NCBI GenBank assembly: GCA_944354535.1
Contig: CALVPY010000017.1
Coordinates: 1 to 47,390, forward strand
Origin: an uncultured Clostridia bacterium
GTDB lineage: Bacteria; Bacillota; Clostridia; Christensenellales; Borkfalkiaceae
DNA: 47,390 bases
Direction: 5' to 3'
A program made the translations under genes and the position numbers. Shown piece by piece: positions 8,195-17,200 of this stretch; position 1 is the first letter of the stretch; the number at the start of each line of letters is the position of its first letter. The notes under the pieces are model-generated. The model saw only the letters and a list, made by a program, of their open reading frames with translations, did no database searches and was not told the origin of the DNA.

Positions 8195-9772
8195 TTAAAA
8201 GAGTGGTGCAAATGCTTTCAATATCTCGCAGATCCCTCTCCACACGACGCTCTTTTTCGCGTCCTCTTCCGTCTGAAGGGCGCACTTTTTGAAGGTCGCC
8301 TCGTAGTCCGCTTTGAGCTCCGCGTTCGCCGCCGTGCGGTACATGAAGACGGCGTTTTCGTAGTGGTGCATGAGCGAGCGGTAGTCGAGGTTGATGGTGC
8401 CCACGACGCTCACGTCGTCATCGGAGAGAAAGCTCTTGGCATGGACGAAGCCGGGGAGATATTCGTAAATTTTCACGCCGCCCTTGATGAGCGCCATGTA
8501 GTTGGAGCGGGTGAGCGCGAACGCCGTCTTCTTATCGGGGATGTGCGGCACGACGATGCGCACATCTACCCCGCGCGCCGCCGCCGAAACGAGCGCCTCG
8601 CGCATACGGTAGTCCAAGATGAGATAGGGCGTCATGATCCACACATACTTTTGCGCAACGCTCAAAATGTTGATGTAGAGATCTTCGCCCAAATGCCGCC
8701 CGTAGAGGGGGATGGGGCCGTCGCTGTACGGCTGGACGAAGCCTTCGCCCTGCACGCCGCTCTCTTCGGGCAGAAAGCGGGAGAAGTCCTCCGTCTCGCC
8801 GCTGCAAAGGCCCCAGAAGCGCAGGAACATGAAGAGCAAGCTCTTGGCGCCCTCGCCTTCGAGGCGCACCGCCGTATCCTTCCAGTTGCCGTAGGGCTGT
8901 TTGACGTTGATATACTCGTCGGCGAGGTTGATGCCGCCCGTGTAGGCGACCTGCCCGTCGATGACGGCGATCTTGCGGTGATCGCGGTTGTTGTGGAAGT
9001 TGGAGACGACGGGCACGAAGGGGTTGAATTTATAGCACTTGATGCCCTGTTTGCGCAGATATTTATAGTACCCCGCGCGCACATATCCCATGCTGCCGAT
9101 GTCGTCGTAGAGAACGCGCACCTCGACGCCCTCCGCCGCCTTGGCTTTGAGGATATCGAGGACCGCCCCCCACATGACGCCGTATTCGATGATGAAGTAT
9201 TCGAGGAAGATGTACTTCTTCGCGCGCTGCAAGTCGAAGAGGAAGTGGCGGAAGAAGTCTTCGCCCGTGGGATAATACGTTGTATCGGTGCCGCGGTAGA
9301 CGACGGCGTGCTCGTTCTTCGTATAGAGCGCGCGCGACACCGCCGCCCAGCGCCCCATGCCCGAGACGAGCTCCTCTTTGGAGAGCGTCGGACGGGTGAA
9401 CTTGTGCGCTTCCTCTTTGAGCGCCAAAAACTTCTTCCTCTGCCTGCGCGAGGGGCGGTTGTAGGAAAAGACGGCGTAGATGGCGACGCCGAAGGCGTTG
9501 AAGGCGACGATGCACAGGAGCCACAGGACTTTTGCCTCTGGCATCATGTTGCGGTTGATGATATGGATGGCGGTCGCGACGACAACGATCCACCCCACGG
9601 CACGGAAGATGAGGTCGATCCACTCCGCCCCGTTCACGAAGACCGCCTCTAAAATGAGTTTTAAAAGATAGAACGCGCCCGCCACGACCAAAAACCCTGC
9701 AAGGAACAGGGCGATGATCGTGAGTGCCACCAACGTAAAGCGGCTGAGTAAAATGCGCAGTCTTCTCTTCAT
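8195..9772 (-). CDS. cls: Cardiolipin synthase (phospholipase D family)
   Basis: Membrane enzyme that condenses two phosphatidylglycerol molecules to cardiolipin and glycerol. The 525 residues show two N-terminal membrane helices (about 14-38 and 47-68), then two HKD catalytic motifs, HRKIAVID in the middle and HAKSFLSD near the C-terminus, each followed by a glycine/asparagine-rich block (GGINLAD, GTINLD). Length and order match bacterial Cls. ATG at 9772. No clear promoter is visible directly upstream, where a repeat begins; transcription may come from the trmL side. Confidence 0.94.
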   Translation of the reverse strand: MKRRLRILLSRFTLVALTIIALFLAGFLVVAGAFYLLKLILEAVFVNGAEWIDLIFRAVGWIVVVATAIHIINRNMMPEAKVLWLLCIVAFNAFGVAIYAVFSYNRPSRRQRKKFLALKEEAHKFTRPTLSKEELVSGMGRWAAVSRALYTKNEHAVVYRGTDTTYYPTGEDFFRHFLFDLQRAKKYIFLEYFIIEYGVMWGAVLDILKAKAAEGVEVRVLYDDIGSMGYVRAGYYKYLRKQGIKCYKFNPFVPVVSNFHNNRDHRKIAVIDGQVAYTGGINLADEYINVKQPYGNWKDTAVRLEGEGAKSLLFMFLRFWGLCSGETEDFSRFLPEESGVQGEGFVQPYSDGPIPLYGRHLGEDLYINILSVAQKYVWIMTPYLILDYRMREALVSAAARGVDVRIVVPHIPDKKTAFALTRSNYMALIKGGVKIYEYLPGFVHAKSFLSDDDVSVVGTINLDYRSLMHHYENAVFMYRTAANAELKADYEATFKKCALQTEEDAKKSVVWRGICEILKAFAPLF

Positions 9773-9827
9773 AAGTAAATTCCTATCGGTTTTGCCGCCC
9801 GTTCAGTCCTCGGGAACAGCGTTCTCC

Positions 9828-10016
9828 TCAAACGTACACCCCGGAGGGAGGTTTCGCCGCAAATCTTTTCCTGCGGAAAATCTTTGCGGCGAGGAACGAA
9901 CCGCCCTGATTTTAATCGAGTATTTTGCCCGCGAACCCTTTTGTCATTCTAAGAACAATAAGTCCTAAGCATAGGACAAATTGTGTCCCGCAGCGGAGGG
10001 AAACCCTCCTCGCGGA
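9828..10016. repeat. Mosaic intergenic repeat, locus 2, with duplicated flanks
   Basis: Contains GCCGCAAATCTTTTCC...GCGGCGAGGAACGA (9855-9898), GTCCTAAGCATAGGAC (9962-9977) and an imperfect hairpin with GAGGG-AAACCCTC (about 9985-10016), all related to modules at 1.5-2.0, 41 and 45 kb. A sequence GTACACCCCGGAGGGAGG occurs at 9834-9851 and again at 10063-10080 inside the 3' end of the neighbouring gene, so the element lies between two copies of that gene's end. Confidence 0.75.
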
Positions 10017-10019
10017 AGT

Positions 10020-10739
10020 TTATTCGGAAACTTCCACCTCGGAAGCGGGTACTTCCTCATATGTACACCCCGGAGGGAGGGCGGAGACATAGCGTTCTAT
10101 GCCGTACCTCTCTTTCCACAGCGCACCGCCGCGGAAAAAGTAGGGCGCTTCGGCGATGACGCGGGAAAGCGCGGTGTACAAGAGCCCGTCCGCTTCCACC
10201 TCGCCCTCGGCGCGGAGATAGAGCGTCTTCACGCCGCTTTCGAGCAAAAAATCGCCCTCAAAGCTCCCTTGCAGCAGCACGGCTTCGGAAAAGTTTTGCT
10301 TTTCCGTGCGCCGCACGCGCGTGCCGTCCCAGGCGAAGGGCTCTCCGTCGTAGTATGCCCGATCGCCGTAAAAAGTCTGCACGGCGTACGATTCGAGGGG
10401 CGCGAGCGCGCTGCCGTCGAGCGACAAAAGCTCCGCAAGCGTGCCGCCTTCCAAGACGGGAACGACCGTTCTCAACGCCTCGGAGGCGGGCACGGTGCCC
10501 GTGTTTCCCTCCCGTTCAAGCAGAACGCCCTCCTGCGACACGCCCGCAAGGGAAGCAAGGGCGGAAGAAAACGTCTCTTCGCTCGTTGCGCCGTCCGCCC
10601 AAAGGCAGGAAAAGCTCTCCGCCCTGCCCGCCTGCTTCGGGCGGGGGAGCAGCAATAAAACGGCCGCCGCCAAAAGGACGAGCGCAAAAGCGCCCGCAAG
10701 CAGCCCTTTTATAAGCCGCGCCCGCGAAAAAGCGTTCAC
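10020..10739 (-). CDS. Membrane-anchored protein of unknown function
   Basis: A 239-residue protein from a GTG start at 10739 that overlaps the trmL stop codon by 4 bp (GTGA), so it is coupled to trmL. A short basic N-terminus is followed by one hydrophobic helix (about 11-32); the rest is an extracytoplasmic domain rich in Glu, Ala and Leu with no motif I recognise. An in-frame ATG further upstream would lie deep inside trmL and is unlikely. The final residues PPGCTYEE reappear downstream of the repeat in a second, untranslated copy. Confidence 0.7.
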   Translation of the reverse strand: MNAFSRARLIKGLLAGAFALVLLAAAVLLLLPRPKQAGRAESFSCLWADGATSEETFSSALASLAGVSQEGVLLEREGNTGTVPASEALRTVVPVLEGGTLAELLSLDGSALAPLESYAVQTFYGDRAYYDGEPFAWDGTRVRRTEKQNFSEAVLLQGSFEGDFLLESGVKTLYLRAEGEVEADGLLYTALSRVIAEAPYFFRGGALWKERYGIERYVSALPPGCTYEEVPASEVEVSE

Positions 10740-11230
10740 GAGAGGTCGAGGCGGTGCTCGGCGTCCCGAGTAGAGAGCGCGCCGAACCCGTTCTGCCTGA
10801 GCCCTTCGTAGACGGCGATGGCGACCGAGTTGCTTAAGTTGAGCGAGCGCGCTTCCTCCCGCATGGGGATGCGCACGCACGCCGCGGGATGCGCGAGCAG
10901 AAGCTCATCGGGGAGCCCCTTCGTCTCCTTGCCGAAGACGAGATAGTCGCCTTCGCAAAAGCTTGCCTCGGAATAGACGCGGGAAGATTTGGTCGTGAAA
11001 AAGTGCAGTTTTTCTTCGGGCACGCCGAAGAGCGCTTCTTCCACACTCTCGTGCAGTTCGACTTTGACGAGGTGCCAGTAGTCGAGCCCCGCACGCTTCA
11101 AGTATTTATCGGAAATATCAAAGCCGAGGGGTTTAATTAGGTGCAGAACGCACCCCGTGGCGGCGCAGGTGCGCGCGATATTGCCCGCGTTCTGCGGGAT
11201 CTCGGGTTCGACGAGCACGACATGAAACAT
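10736..11230 (-). CDS. trmL: tRNA (cytidine(34)-2'-O)-methyltransferase TrmL
   Basis: SpoU/TrmH-class knotted methyltransferase that modifies the wobble base of leucine tRNAs using S-adenosylmethionine. The 164 residues start MFHVVLVEPEIPQNAGN and carry the family blocks FGKETKGLP and SLNLSNSVAIAVYE that form the knot. ATG at 11230 has AAGGAGG 6 nt upstream; a longer in-frame reading to 11410 has no support and would cross the promoter. Length is normal for TrmL. Confidence 0.94.
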   Translation of the reverse strand: MFHVVLVEPEIPQNAGNIARTCAATGCVLHLIKPLGFDISDKYLKRAGLDYWHLVKVELHESVEEALFGVPEEKLHFFTTKSSRVYSEASFCEGDYLVFGKETKGLPDELLLAHPAACVRIPMREEARSLNLSNSVAIAVYEGLRQNGFGALSTRDAEHRLDLS

Positions 11231-11264
11231 AGTGCGCCTCCTTTCCCCATAAATATACCCCATT

Positions 11265-11293
11265 ATTGTACACCCTTCGCGCGCGGTTGGCAA
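11265..11293 (-). promoter_or_regulatory. trmL promoter
   Basis: Minus-strand TTGCCA (11293-11288), 17 bp, TACAAT (11270-11265), about 35 bp from the trmL start. Confidence 0.7.
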
Positions 11294-11340
11294 GTTCTTA
11301 CATATGAAATTTTTTTCACAAGGCGGAACGCCCGAAAACA

Positions 11341-11398
11341 AAAAGAGGCCGCCCCGCAGGACGGCCCGAAAGCATCTTCCGCCGCCCCGAAGGACGGC
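11341..11398 (-). terminator. Terminator region after the Spo0A-like gene
   Basis: Minus-strand GGCCGTCC-TGCG-GGGCGGCC (11367-11348) followed by TCTTTTTG is a good intrinsic terminator. A second similar hairpin, CCGTCC-TTCG-GGGCGG (11398-11383), lies just before it. Confidence 0.8.
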
Positions 11399-11438
11399 TT
11401 TCCCGGCCAAAGGCGGCGCCCATGCGGCAGCCCCGGCT

Positions 11439-12197
11439 TCAGCCCATGTTCTCTAAAATGAGTTTATCGGCGACGAGAGCGATGAACTCGCTGTTGGTCG
11501 GCTTTTCGGTGCCGATATAGACGCGTGCGCCGAAGATGGCGTTGACGGCATCGATGCGCCCGCGGTTCCACGCGACCTCGATGGCATGGCGGATGGCGCG
11601 CTCCACCTTGCTCGCCGTCGTCTGAAACTTTTCGCCGATAACGGGATACAGCCCCTTCGTGACGTTGTTGATGACGTGCGGATCTTCGACCGCCATCTTG
11701 ATGCCCTCGCGGAGATACGCATACCCCTTGATGTGCGGCGGGATGCCGATGGAGATAAAGATGTTGCTGATGCGTTCATCCAGGGAGTTGGCGCGGCGGC
11801 GTTCGAGGCTCTCCCTGCGCACGGGCATCTCGCCCGCCACTTCCGCCGCACGGTCGACGACGACGGACGCCTCGACGGGCTTCATCAGATAATACCTTGC
11901 CCCGAGCGCGATGGCGCGGTTGATGATCTTATCGTCCGAAAAATTACCCATGACGATGAACGCGCACTTCTTTTCGCTCCGCTTTGCCTCCTCCATCACC
12001 GTGAACCCGTCAAAGCCCTTCAGAAAGAGGCTCAGGATGACGATGTCGGGATCTTCGTTCTTCAGAAGATTTATCCCCTCTTCGCCGCTGCCCGTCGCGC
12101 CGCAGACTTCCCAGCCCGCACGCGAGGCGATCTGTTCTTTGAGTTCATTTGCAAATGCTTCGTTGCTTTCCAGGATCAAGACCCTTTCCGCCTTCAT
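11439..12197 (-). CDS. spo0A: Spo0A-like response regulator lacking the phosphoacceptor Asp
   Basis: Sporulation-type transcription factor of 252 residues. The C-terminal DNA-binding domain (about 138-250) is classical Spo0A, with HIKGYAYLREGI and the recognition helix around TTASKVERAIRHAIEVAW (193-210). The receiver domain keeps its fold and the Lys106 of LMKP but has lost the phosphorylation chemistry: position 56, the phosphorylated Asp of Bacillus subtilis Spo0A, is Ser (codon AGC at 12032-12030); the acidic pair Asp10-Asp11 is Glu10-Ser11; and the switch Thr is Gly84. Phosphorelay activation as in Bacillus therefore looks impossible. It may be constitutive, controlled by level or ligand, or a divergent paralogue; an orthodox Spo0A elsewhere in the genome cannot be excluded. 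Confidence 0.93.
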   Translation of the reverse strand: MKAERVLILESNEAFANELKEQIASRAGWEVCGATGSGEEGINLLKNEDPDIVILSLFLKGFDGFTVMEEAKRSEKKCAFIVMGNFSDDKIINRAIALGARYYLMKPVEASVVVDRAAEVAGEMPVRRESLERRRANSLDERISNIFISIGIPPHIKGYAYLREGIKMAVEDPHVINNVTKGLYPVIGEKFQTTASKVERAIRHAIEVAWNRGRIDAVNAIFGARVYIGTEKPTNSEFIALVADKLILENMG

Positions 12198-12226
12198 TTT
12201 CTGCCCCCAGATGAGTTGATACCTGT

Positions 12227-12255
12227 ATTATAATTCAGCATTTTGCCGTTGTAAA
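12227..12255 (-). promoter_or_regulatory. Promoter of the Spo0A-like gene
   Basis: Minus-strand TTTACA (12255-12250), 17 bp, TATAAT (12232-12227), about 30 bp before the ATG. Confidence 0.8.
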
Positions 12256-12260
12256 GCTAT

Positions 12261-12317
12261 TTTTGTAAAAAAGTCATTGATTTTTTTACAAAAGTCGTCG
12301 AATTGTGTAAAAAAGTC
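12261..12317. promoter_or_regulatory. AT-rich inverted and direct repeats upstream of the Spo0A-like promoter
   Basis: TTTTGTAAAAAA (12261-12272) and TTTTTTACAAAA (12282-12293) form a 12-bp perfect inverted repeat, and TGTAAAAAAGTC occurs at 12264-12275 and 12306-12317. Between them CGTCGAA (12296-12302) matches the Spo0A box TGTCGAA at six of seven bases. The position just upstream of the -35 suits a regulator site; autoregulation is an inference. Confidence 0.5.
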
Positions 12318-12390
12318 GGGGATCGTGACGACGACCACGCCGAAGCGGCAGATCGGGCCCTTTCCGCCCGCCGGAGAGAGGGAAAATGCG

Positions 12391-12424
12391 GCGCCGCGCG
12401 GCAGAAAAATCTGCCGCGCGGCGC
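12391..12424 (-). terminator. Strong hairpin after the ABC-F gene
   Basis: Perfect 14-bp stem GCGCCGCGCGGCAG with a 6-nt loop, 22 bp beyond the stop codon. There is no proper T-run on the minus strand, so it may act as a weak terminator or mRNA 3'-end stabiliser. Confidence 0.55.
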
Positions 12425-12445
12425 AACGAGAAAAATTCAGACCGA

Positions 12446-14023
12446 TCAGCCTTCCGCGCTGTCGAGATACTCGTCGAAGGTGATGCTCTTATCGTACACT
12501 TTGGTGCCGTCCAAAACAATGATACGGTTCGCGACGGTGTTCATGAGCTCCTGGTCGTGCGACGTCAAAAGCATACAGCCCTTGAAGGCGGTGAGCCCGT
12601 TGTTGAGCGAGGTGATGGACTCGAGGTCGAGGTGGTTGGTGGGCTCGTCGAAGATGAGGAAGTTTCCGCCCTCGAGCATCATCTTGGCGAGCATACAGCG
12701 CACCTTCTCGCCGCCCGAGAGCACCTTCGCTTCTTTCAAAGCCTCCTCGCCCGAGAAGAGCATACGCCCCAGCCAGCCGCGCAGGTACTCCTCATAGTGA
12801 TCTTTGGAGAACTGCGAGAGCCACTGCACGAGCGTTAAAGAGCAGCCGTCGAAGTATTCGGAATTGTTCTGCGGGAAGTAGGAGTAAGAGATGGTCTTGC
12901 CCCACTTGACGGTACCCTCGTCGGGCTCTTCCTTGCCCGTCAGGATGTCGTAGAGCATGGTGACGGAGGTGGACTTATCGCACAGAATGCCGATCTTATC
13001 CCCCTTCTGCACGGTGAAGGAGACGTTCTCGAAATACCCCTTCTTGGTAAGCCCTTCGACGGCGAGGATGTCGTTGCCGATCTCGCGCTCGTACTTGAAG
13101 TCGATGAAGGGATACTTGCGAAGGGAGGGCTTGAAGTCGGAGATGGTGAGCTTTTCGAGCTCCTTCTTTCTGGAAGTCGCCTGGCGGGACTTGCTCGCGT
13201 TCGCCGCAAAGCGGGCGATGAACTCCTTGAGCTCGGCGGCGCGCTGCTCCGCCTTCTTGTTGGCGTCCTTCTGCTGGCGCGCCATGAGCTGGGAAGTCTG
13301 GTACCAGAAATCGTAGTTGCCGAGGAAGAGGTTGATCTTGCCGTAGTCGACGTCGCAGATGTGCGTACAGACCTTGTTGAGGAAGTGGCGGTTGTGCGAG
13401 ACGATGATGATGGTGTTCTCGAAATCGAGGAGATAGTTTTCCAGCCAGCGCACCGTCTTTAAGTCGAGGTTGTTGGTAGGCTCGTCCAGAAGCAGCACGT
13501 CGGGGTTGCCGAAGAGCGCCTGCGCGAGGAGCACCTTGACCTTCTGCTTGGCATCCAGCTCGCCCATTTGGAGATAGTGATATTCGGAGGGAATATCGAG
13601 CTCATTCAAAAGCGTTTCCGCCTCGCTCTCCGCTTCCCAGCCGCCGAGCTCGGCAAACTCGCTCTCGAGCTCCGCCGCCCTGACGCCGTCCTCTTCGGTG
13701 AACTCGGCGTGCGCGTAGAGCGCGTCCTTTTCGTCCATCACTTCGATGAGGCGCTTGTGCCCCAGCATGACCGTGCGCAGCACCGTCTCGAAATCGTACT
13801 TGTTCTGATCCTGTGCAAGGACGGACATACGCTCGTTTTTGCCGAGCGTCACTTCGCCCTTGTTGGGCTCGATCTCGCCCGAGAGCACCTTCAAAAAGGT
13901 GGACTTGCCCGCGCCGTTGGCGCCGATGATGCCGTAGCAGTTGCCGCTCGTGAATTTGAGATTGACGTCCTCGAACAGCTTCTTGCTGCCGTACTGCAGG
14001 CTGACGCCCGTGACCTGTAACAT
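12446..14023 (-). CDS. ABC-F family ATPase, YbiT-like, with degenerate second ATP site
   Basis: Soluble twin-ABC protein of 525 residues; the family acts on ribosomes (translation factors or antibiotic-target protection). NBD1 has Walker A GANGAGKST and Walker B LLLDEPTNN, with a divergent signature (GELDAKQ). The linker contains ANASKSRQATSR, a hallmark of the YbiT/YkpA group. NBD2 has an intact LSGGE signature and FDEPTNHLD, but its Walker A has become CDKSTSVTM: by alignment to YbiT the Lys is Val354 and all its glycines are gone. ATG at 14023 has AGAGG upstream. It is transcribed alone and divergent from the oxidoreductase gene. Not a known resistance type as far as I can tell. Confidence 0.9.
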   Translation of the reverse strand: MLQVTGVSLQYGSKKLFEDVNLKFTSGNCYGIIGANGAGKSTFLKVLSGEIEPNKGEVTLGKNERMSVLAQDQNKYDFETVLRTVMLGHKRLIEVMDEKDALYAHAEFTEEDGVRAAELESEFAELGGWEAESEAETLLNELDIPSEYHYLQMGELDAKQKVKVLLAQALFGNPDVLLLDEPTNNLDLKTVRWLENYLLDFENTIIIVSHNRHFLNKVCTHICDVDYGKINLFLGNYDFWYQTSQLMARQQKDANKKAEQRAAELKEFIARFAANASKSRQATSRKKELEKLTISDFKPSLRKYPFIDFKYEREIGNDILAVEGLTKKGYFENVSFTVQKGDKIGILCDKSTSVTMLYDILTGKEEPDEGTVKWGKTISYSYFPQNNSEYFDGCSLTLVQWLSQFSKDHYEEYLRGWLGRMLFSGEEALKEAKVLSGGEKVRCMLAKMMLEGGNFLIFDEPTNHLDLESITSLNNGLTAFKGCMLLTSHDQELMNTVANRIIVLDGTKVYDKSITFDEYLDSAEG

Positions 14024-14063
14024 ACTCTTACCTCTTGCCCGTGTTTTTCCAAAAGATACCATG

Positions 14064-14092
14064 ATTATACCATAAGCAGGGAAAATGCACAA
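14064..14092 (-). promoter_or_regulatory. ABC-F gene promoter
   Basis: Minus-strand TTGTGC (14092-14087), 17 bp, TATAAT (14069-14064). Confidence 0.7.
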
Positions 14093-14184
14093 CCGAAAGC
14101 GCGCGCGAAACGCAAAATACCGCACGATGAAGCGATCGGACAAAGAAATCTGTGTTTTATTGTCCTTTTTTTGAAATTGAGCCC

Positions 14185-14213
14185 TTGACTTCGGACGGGA
14201 AAAAAGCTATAAT
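14185..14213 (+). promoter_or_regulatory. Promoter of the pyruvate:ferredoxin oxidoreductase gene
   Basis: TTGACT (14185-14190), 17 bp, TATAAT (14208-14213), giving a leader of about 70 nt that ends with GGAGG before the ATG. Confidence 0.85.
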
Positions 14214-14291
14214 AAAGGCGGTGACGGAAAGGCACCTGCTTTTTCCGCGCGCCGAAACGATGAATTCTTTAATATTTATGGAGGTTTTAGG

Positions 14292-17200
14292 ATGACTAAA
14301 ATGACAATCGACGGCAATACCGCCGCCTCCCACGTCGCTTACGCCTTCTCGGAAGTGGCAGCCATCTACCCCATCACGCCTTCCTCGCCCATGGCGGAGT
14401 CCGCGGATGAGTGGGCTACCCAGGGCAGAGTGAATATGTGGGGACAGAAGCTCCGCATCGCCGAGATGCAGTCGGAGGGCGGCGCTGCGGGCGCCGTACA
14501 CGGCTCGCTCTCCGCAGGCGCGCTGACGACGACTTACACCGCTTCTCAGGGGCTTCTTCTCATGATCCCCAATATGTACAAGATCTCGGGCGAACTTCTC
14601 CCTATGGTCATGCACGTTTCGGCGCGCGCGCTCGCCGCACACTCTCTGAACATCTTCGGCGACCATGCCGACGTCATGGCGTGCCGTCAGACGGGCTTTG
14701 CCATGATCTCCTCCTGCTCGGTGCAGGAAGTCATGGACCTCGCCCTCGTCGCGCACCTTTCCACCCTTCGTGCGCGCGTTCCCTTCATCTCCTTCTTCGA
14801 CGGCTTCCGCACCTCGCACGAAGTAAGTAAGATCGACGTCATCTCCTATGAGGAAATGAAGGCGATCGTCGACAAGAAGGGCCTTGAAAAGGACATTGCC
14901 GACTTCCGCGCAAGGGCGCTCAACCCCGAACACCCCATCCAGAAGGGTACCGCGCAGAACGGCGACACCTACTTCCAGAACCGCGAGACCGCGAACAGCT
15001 ACTACCTCGCCGCTCCCGCCATCGTGCAGGAGATGATGGACGAAGTCTCCGCGCTCACGGGCAGGAGCTACCACCTCTTCGACTATGTCGGCGCTCCCGA
15101 TGCCGAGGAAGTCATCGTCATCATGGGTTCGGGCGCTGAGACGGTGGAAGAGTCCATCAACAAGCTCAACGCAACGGGCAAGAAGTACGGCCTCATCAAG
15201 GTCCGTTTGTATCGCCCCTTCGTCTCCGAAGCCTTCGTGAAGGCCATCCCCGCAAGCTGCAGGAAGATGGCTGTCCTCGACCGCACCAAGGAGCCCGGCT
15301 CCCTCGGCGAGCCCCTCTATCTCGACGTCTGCACCGCGCTCCTCGAGCACGGCATGAAGGACATCACCGTCGTCGGCGGCAGATACGGCCTCGGCTCCAA
15401 GGAGTTCAACCCCTCGATGGTGCTCTCCGTCTACAAGAACCTCGAAAAGGACGAGCCTAAGAACCACTTCACCGTCGGTATCTACGAGGATGTGACGAAC
15501 ACCTCGCTCGACTTCTCCGAAAAGTTCGACGCGGCGCCCGCAGGCTCCACCTCGTGCAAGTTCTACGGCCTCGGCTCGGACGGCACGGTCGGCGCGAACA
15601 AGAACTCCATCAAGATCATCGGCGACCACACCGATATGTACGCGCAGGCATACTTCTTCTACGATTCCAAGAAGTCGGGCGGCATCACCGTCTCCCACCT
15701 CCGTTTCGGCAAGACGCCCATCCAGAGCGAGTACCTCATCGACGCGGCGGACTTCATCGCCTGCCACAACCCCTCCTACATCATCCGCTACGACATGGTC
15801 AGCGATCTCAAGGACGGCGGTTCCTTCCTCCTCAACGCTCCCTGGACGAGCATCGAAGAGCTCGAAGCCAACCTGCCTGCCAAGGTCAAGAACACCCTCG
15901 CAAAGAAGCACGCGAAGCTGTATGTCATCGACGCGATCTCCATTGCGGCGAAGCTCGGCCTCCGCGGCAGGACGAACACCATTTTGCAGTCGGCGTTCTT
16001 CCTCATCAACGAGCAGATCATGCCCTATACCGAGGCGGTCGACCTCATGAAGAAGATGGCGTACAAGTCCTTCGCAAGAAAGGGCGACGCCGTCGTGCAG
16101 ATGAACTACAACGCGATCGACTCCGCAAAAGAGCACCTCGTCCAGATCGACATCCCCGAATCGTGGGCAACGACGACGGAAGGCGCAGAGATGATCAAGC
16201 TTGCGGACAACGACTACTTCAAGAACGTCATCGCGCCCATCCTCGCGCTCGAAGGCGATAAGCTGCCTTCCTCCGCCTTCAATGCGGACGGTTCCGTCCC
16301 CACCGGCACGACCAAGTTCGAAAAGCGCGGCGTCGCCGTCATGGTGCCCAAGTGGGTCAAGGAAAACTGCGTGCAGTGCAACCAGTGCTCCTTCGTCTGC
16401 CCGCACGCCTGCATCCGTCCCGCACTCGTTGCGGAAGGCGCAGCAAAGCCCGCAGACTTCGACACCAAGCCCGCGACCGGCATCAAGGGCTATGAGTTCC
16501 GTATGCAGGTCTCCCCGCTCGACTGCATGGGCTGCGGCGTGTGCGCAGAGGTCTGCCCCGGCATGAAGGGCAACAAGGCGCTCGTCATGACCCCGTTTGC
16601 AGAGCTCGAAGTCAAGGAAGCCGCAAATTGGGAGTACGCCGTCGATCTGCCCGAAGTCGACCTCTCCGAAGTCAAGATGGCAGACGTCAAGAAGAGCCAG
16701 TTCACCCCTTCGCTCTTCGAGTTCTCCGGCGCGTGCGCAGGCTGCGGCGAGACGCCTTACGTCAAGGTCGTCACCCAGCTCTTCGGCGACAGGATGATCA
16801 TCGCGAACGCGACGGGCTGCTCGTCCATTTACGGCGGCTCCTCCCCTACCTGCCCCTACACCGTCAACAAGCAGGGCCACGGCCCCGCATGGGCAAACTC
16901 CCTCTTCGAAGACAACGCAGAGTTTGGCTACGGCATGAACCTCGCTTACAAGGCAAGAAGAGAGACCCTCAAGGATAAGGTCGCAAAGCTTGCAGAAGCT
17001 TGGGCGGGCTATGAAGAGGGCAAGGCTGCCTGCGAGGCGTGGATCGGGAACATGAACGACGCCGAAGGCAGCAAGAAGGCTGCGGCAGCGCTTATCAAGG
17101 CTTGCGAAGGCTGCAAGGACTGCGGCTGCGAAGCGGATGCGCTCGTCAAGGAAGTGCTCGCAGATAAGGACTGCCTCGTCAAAAAGTCCTTCTGGATCAT

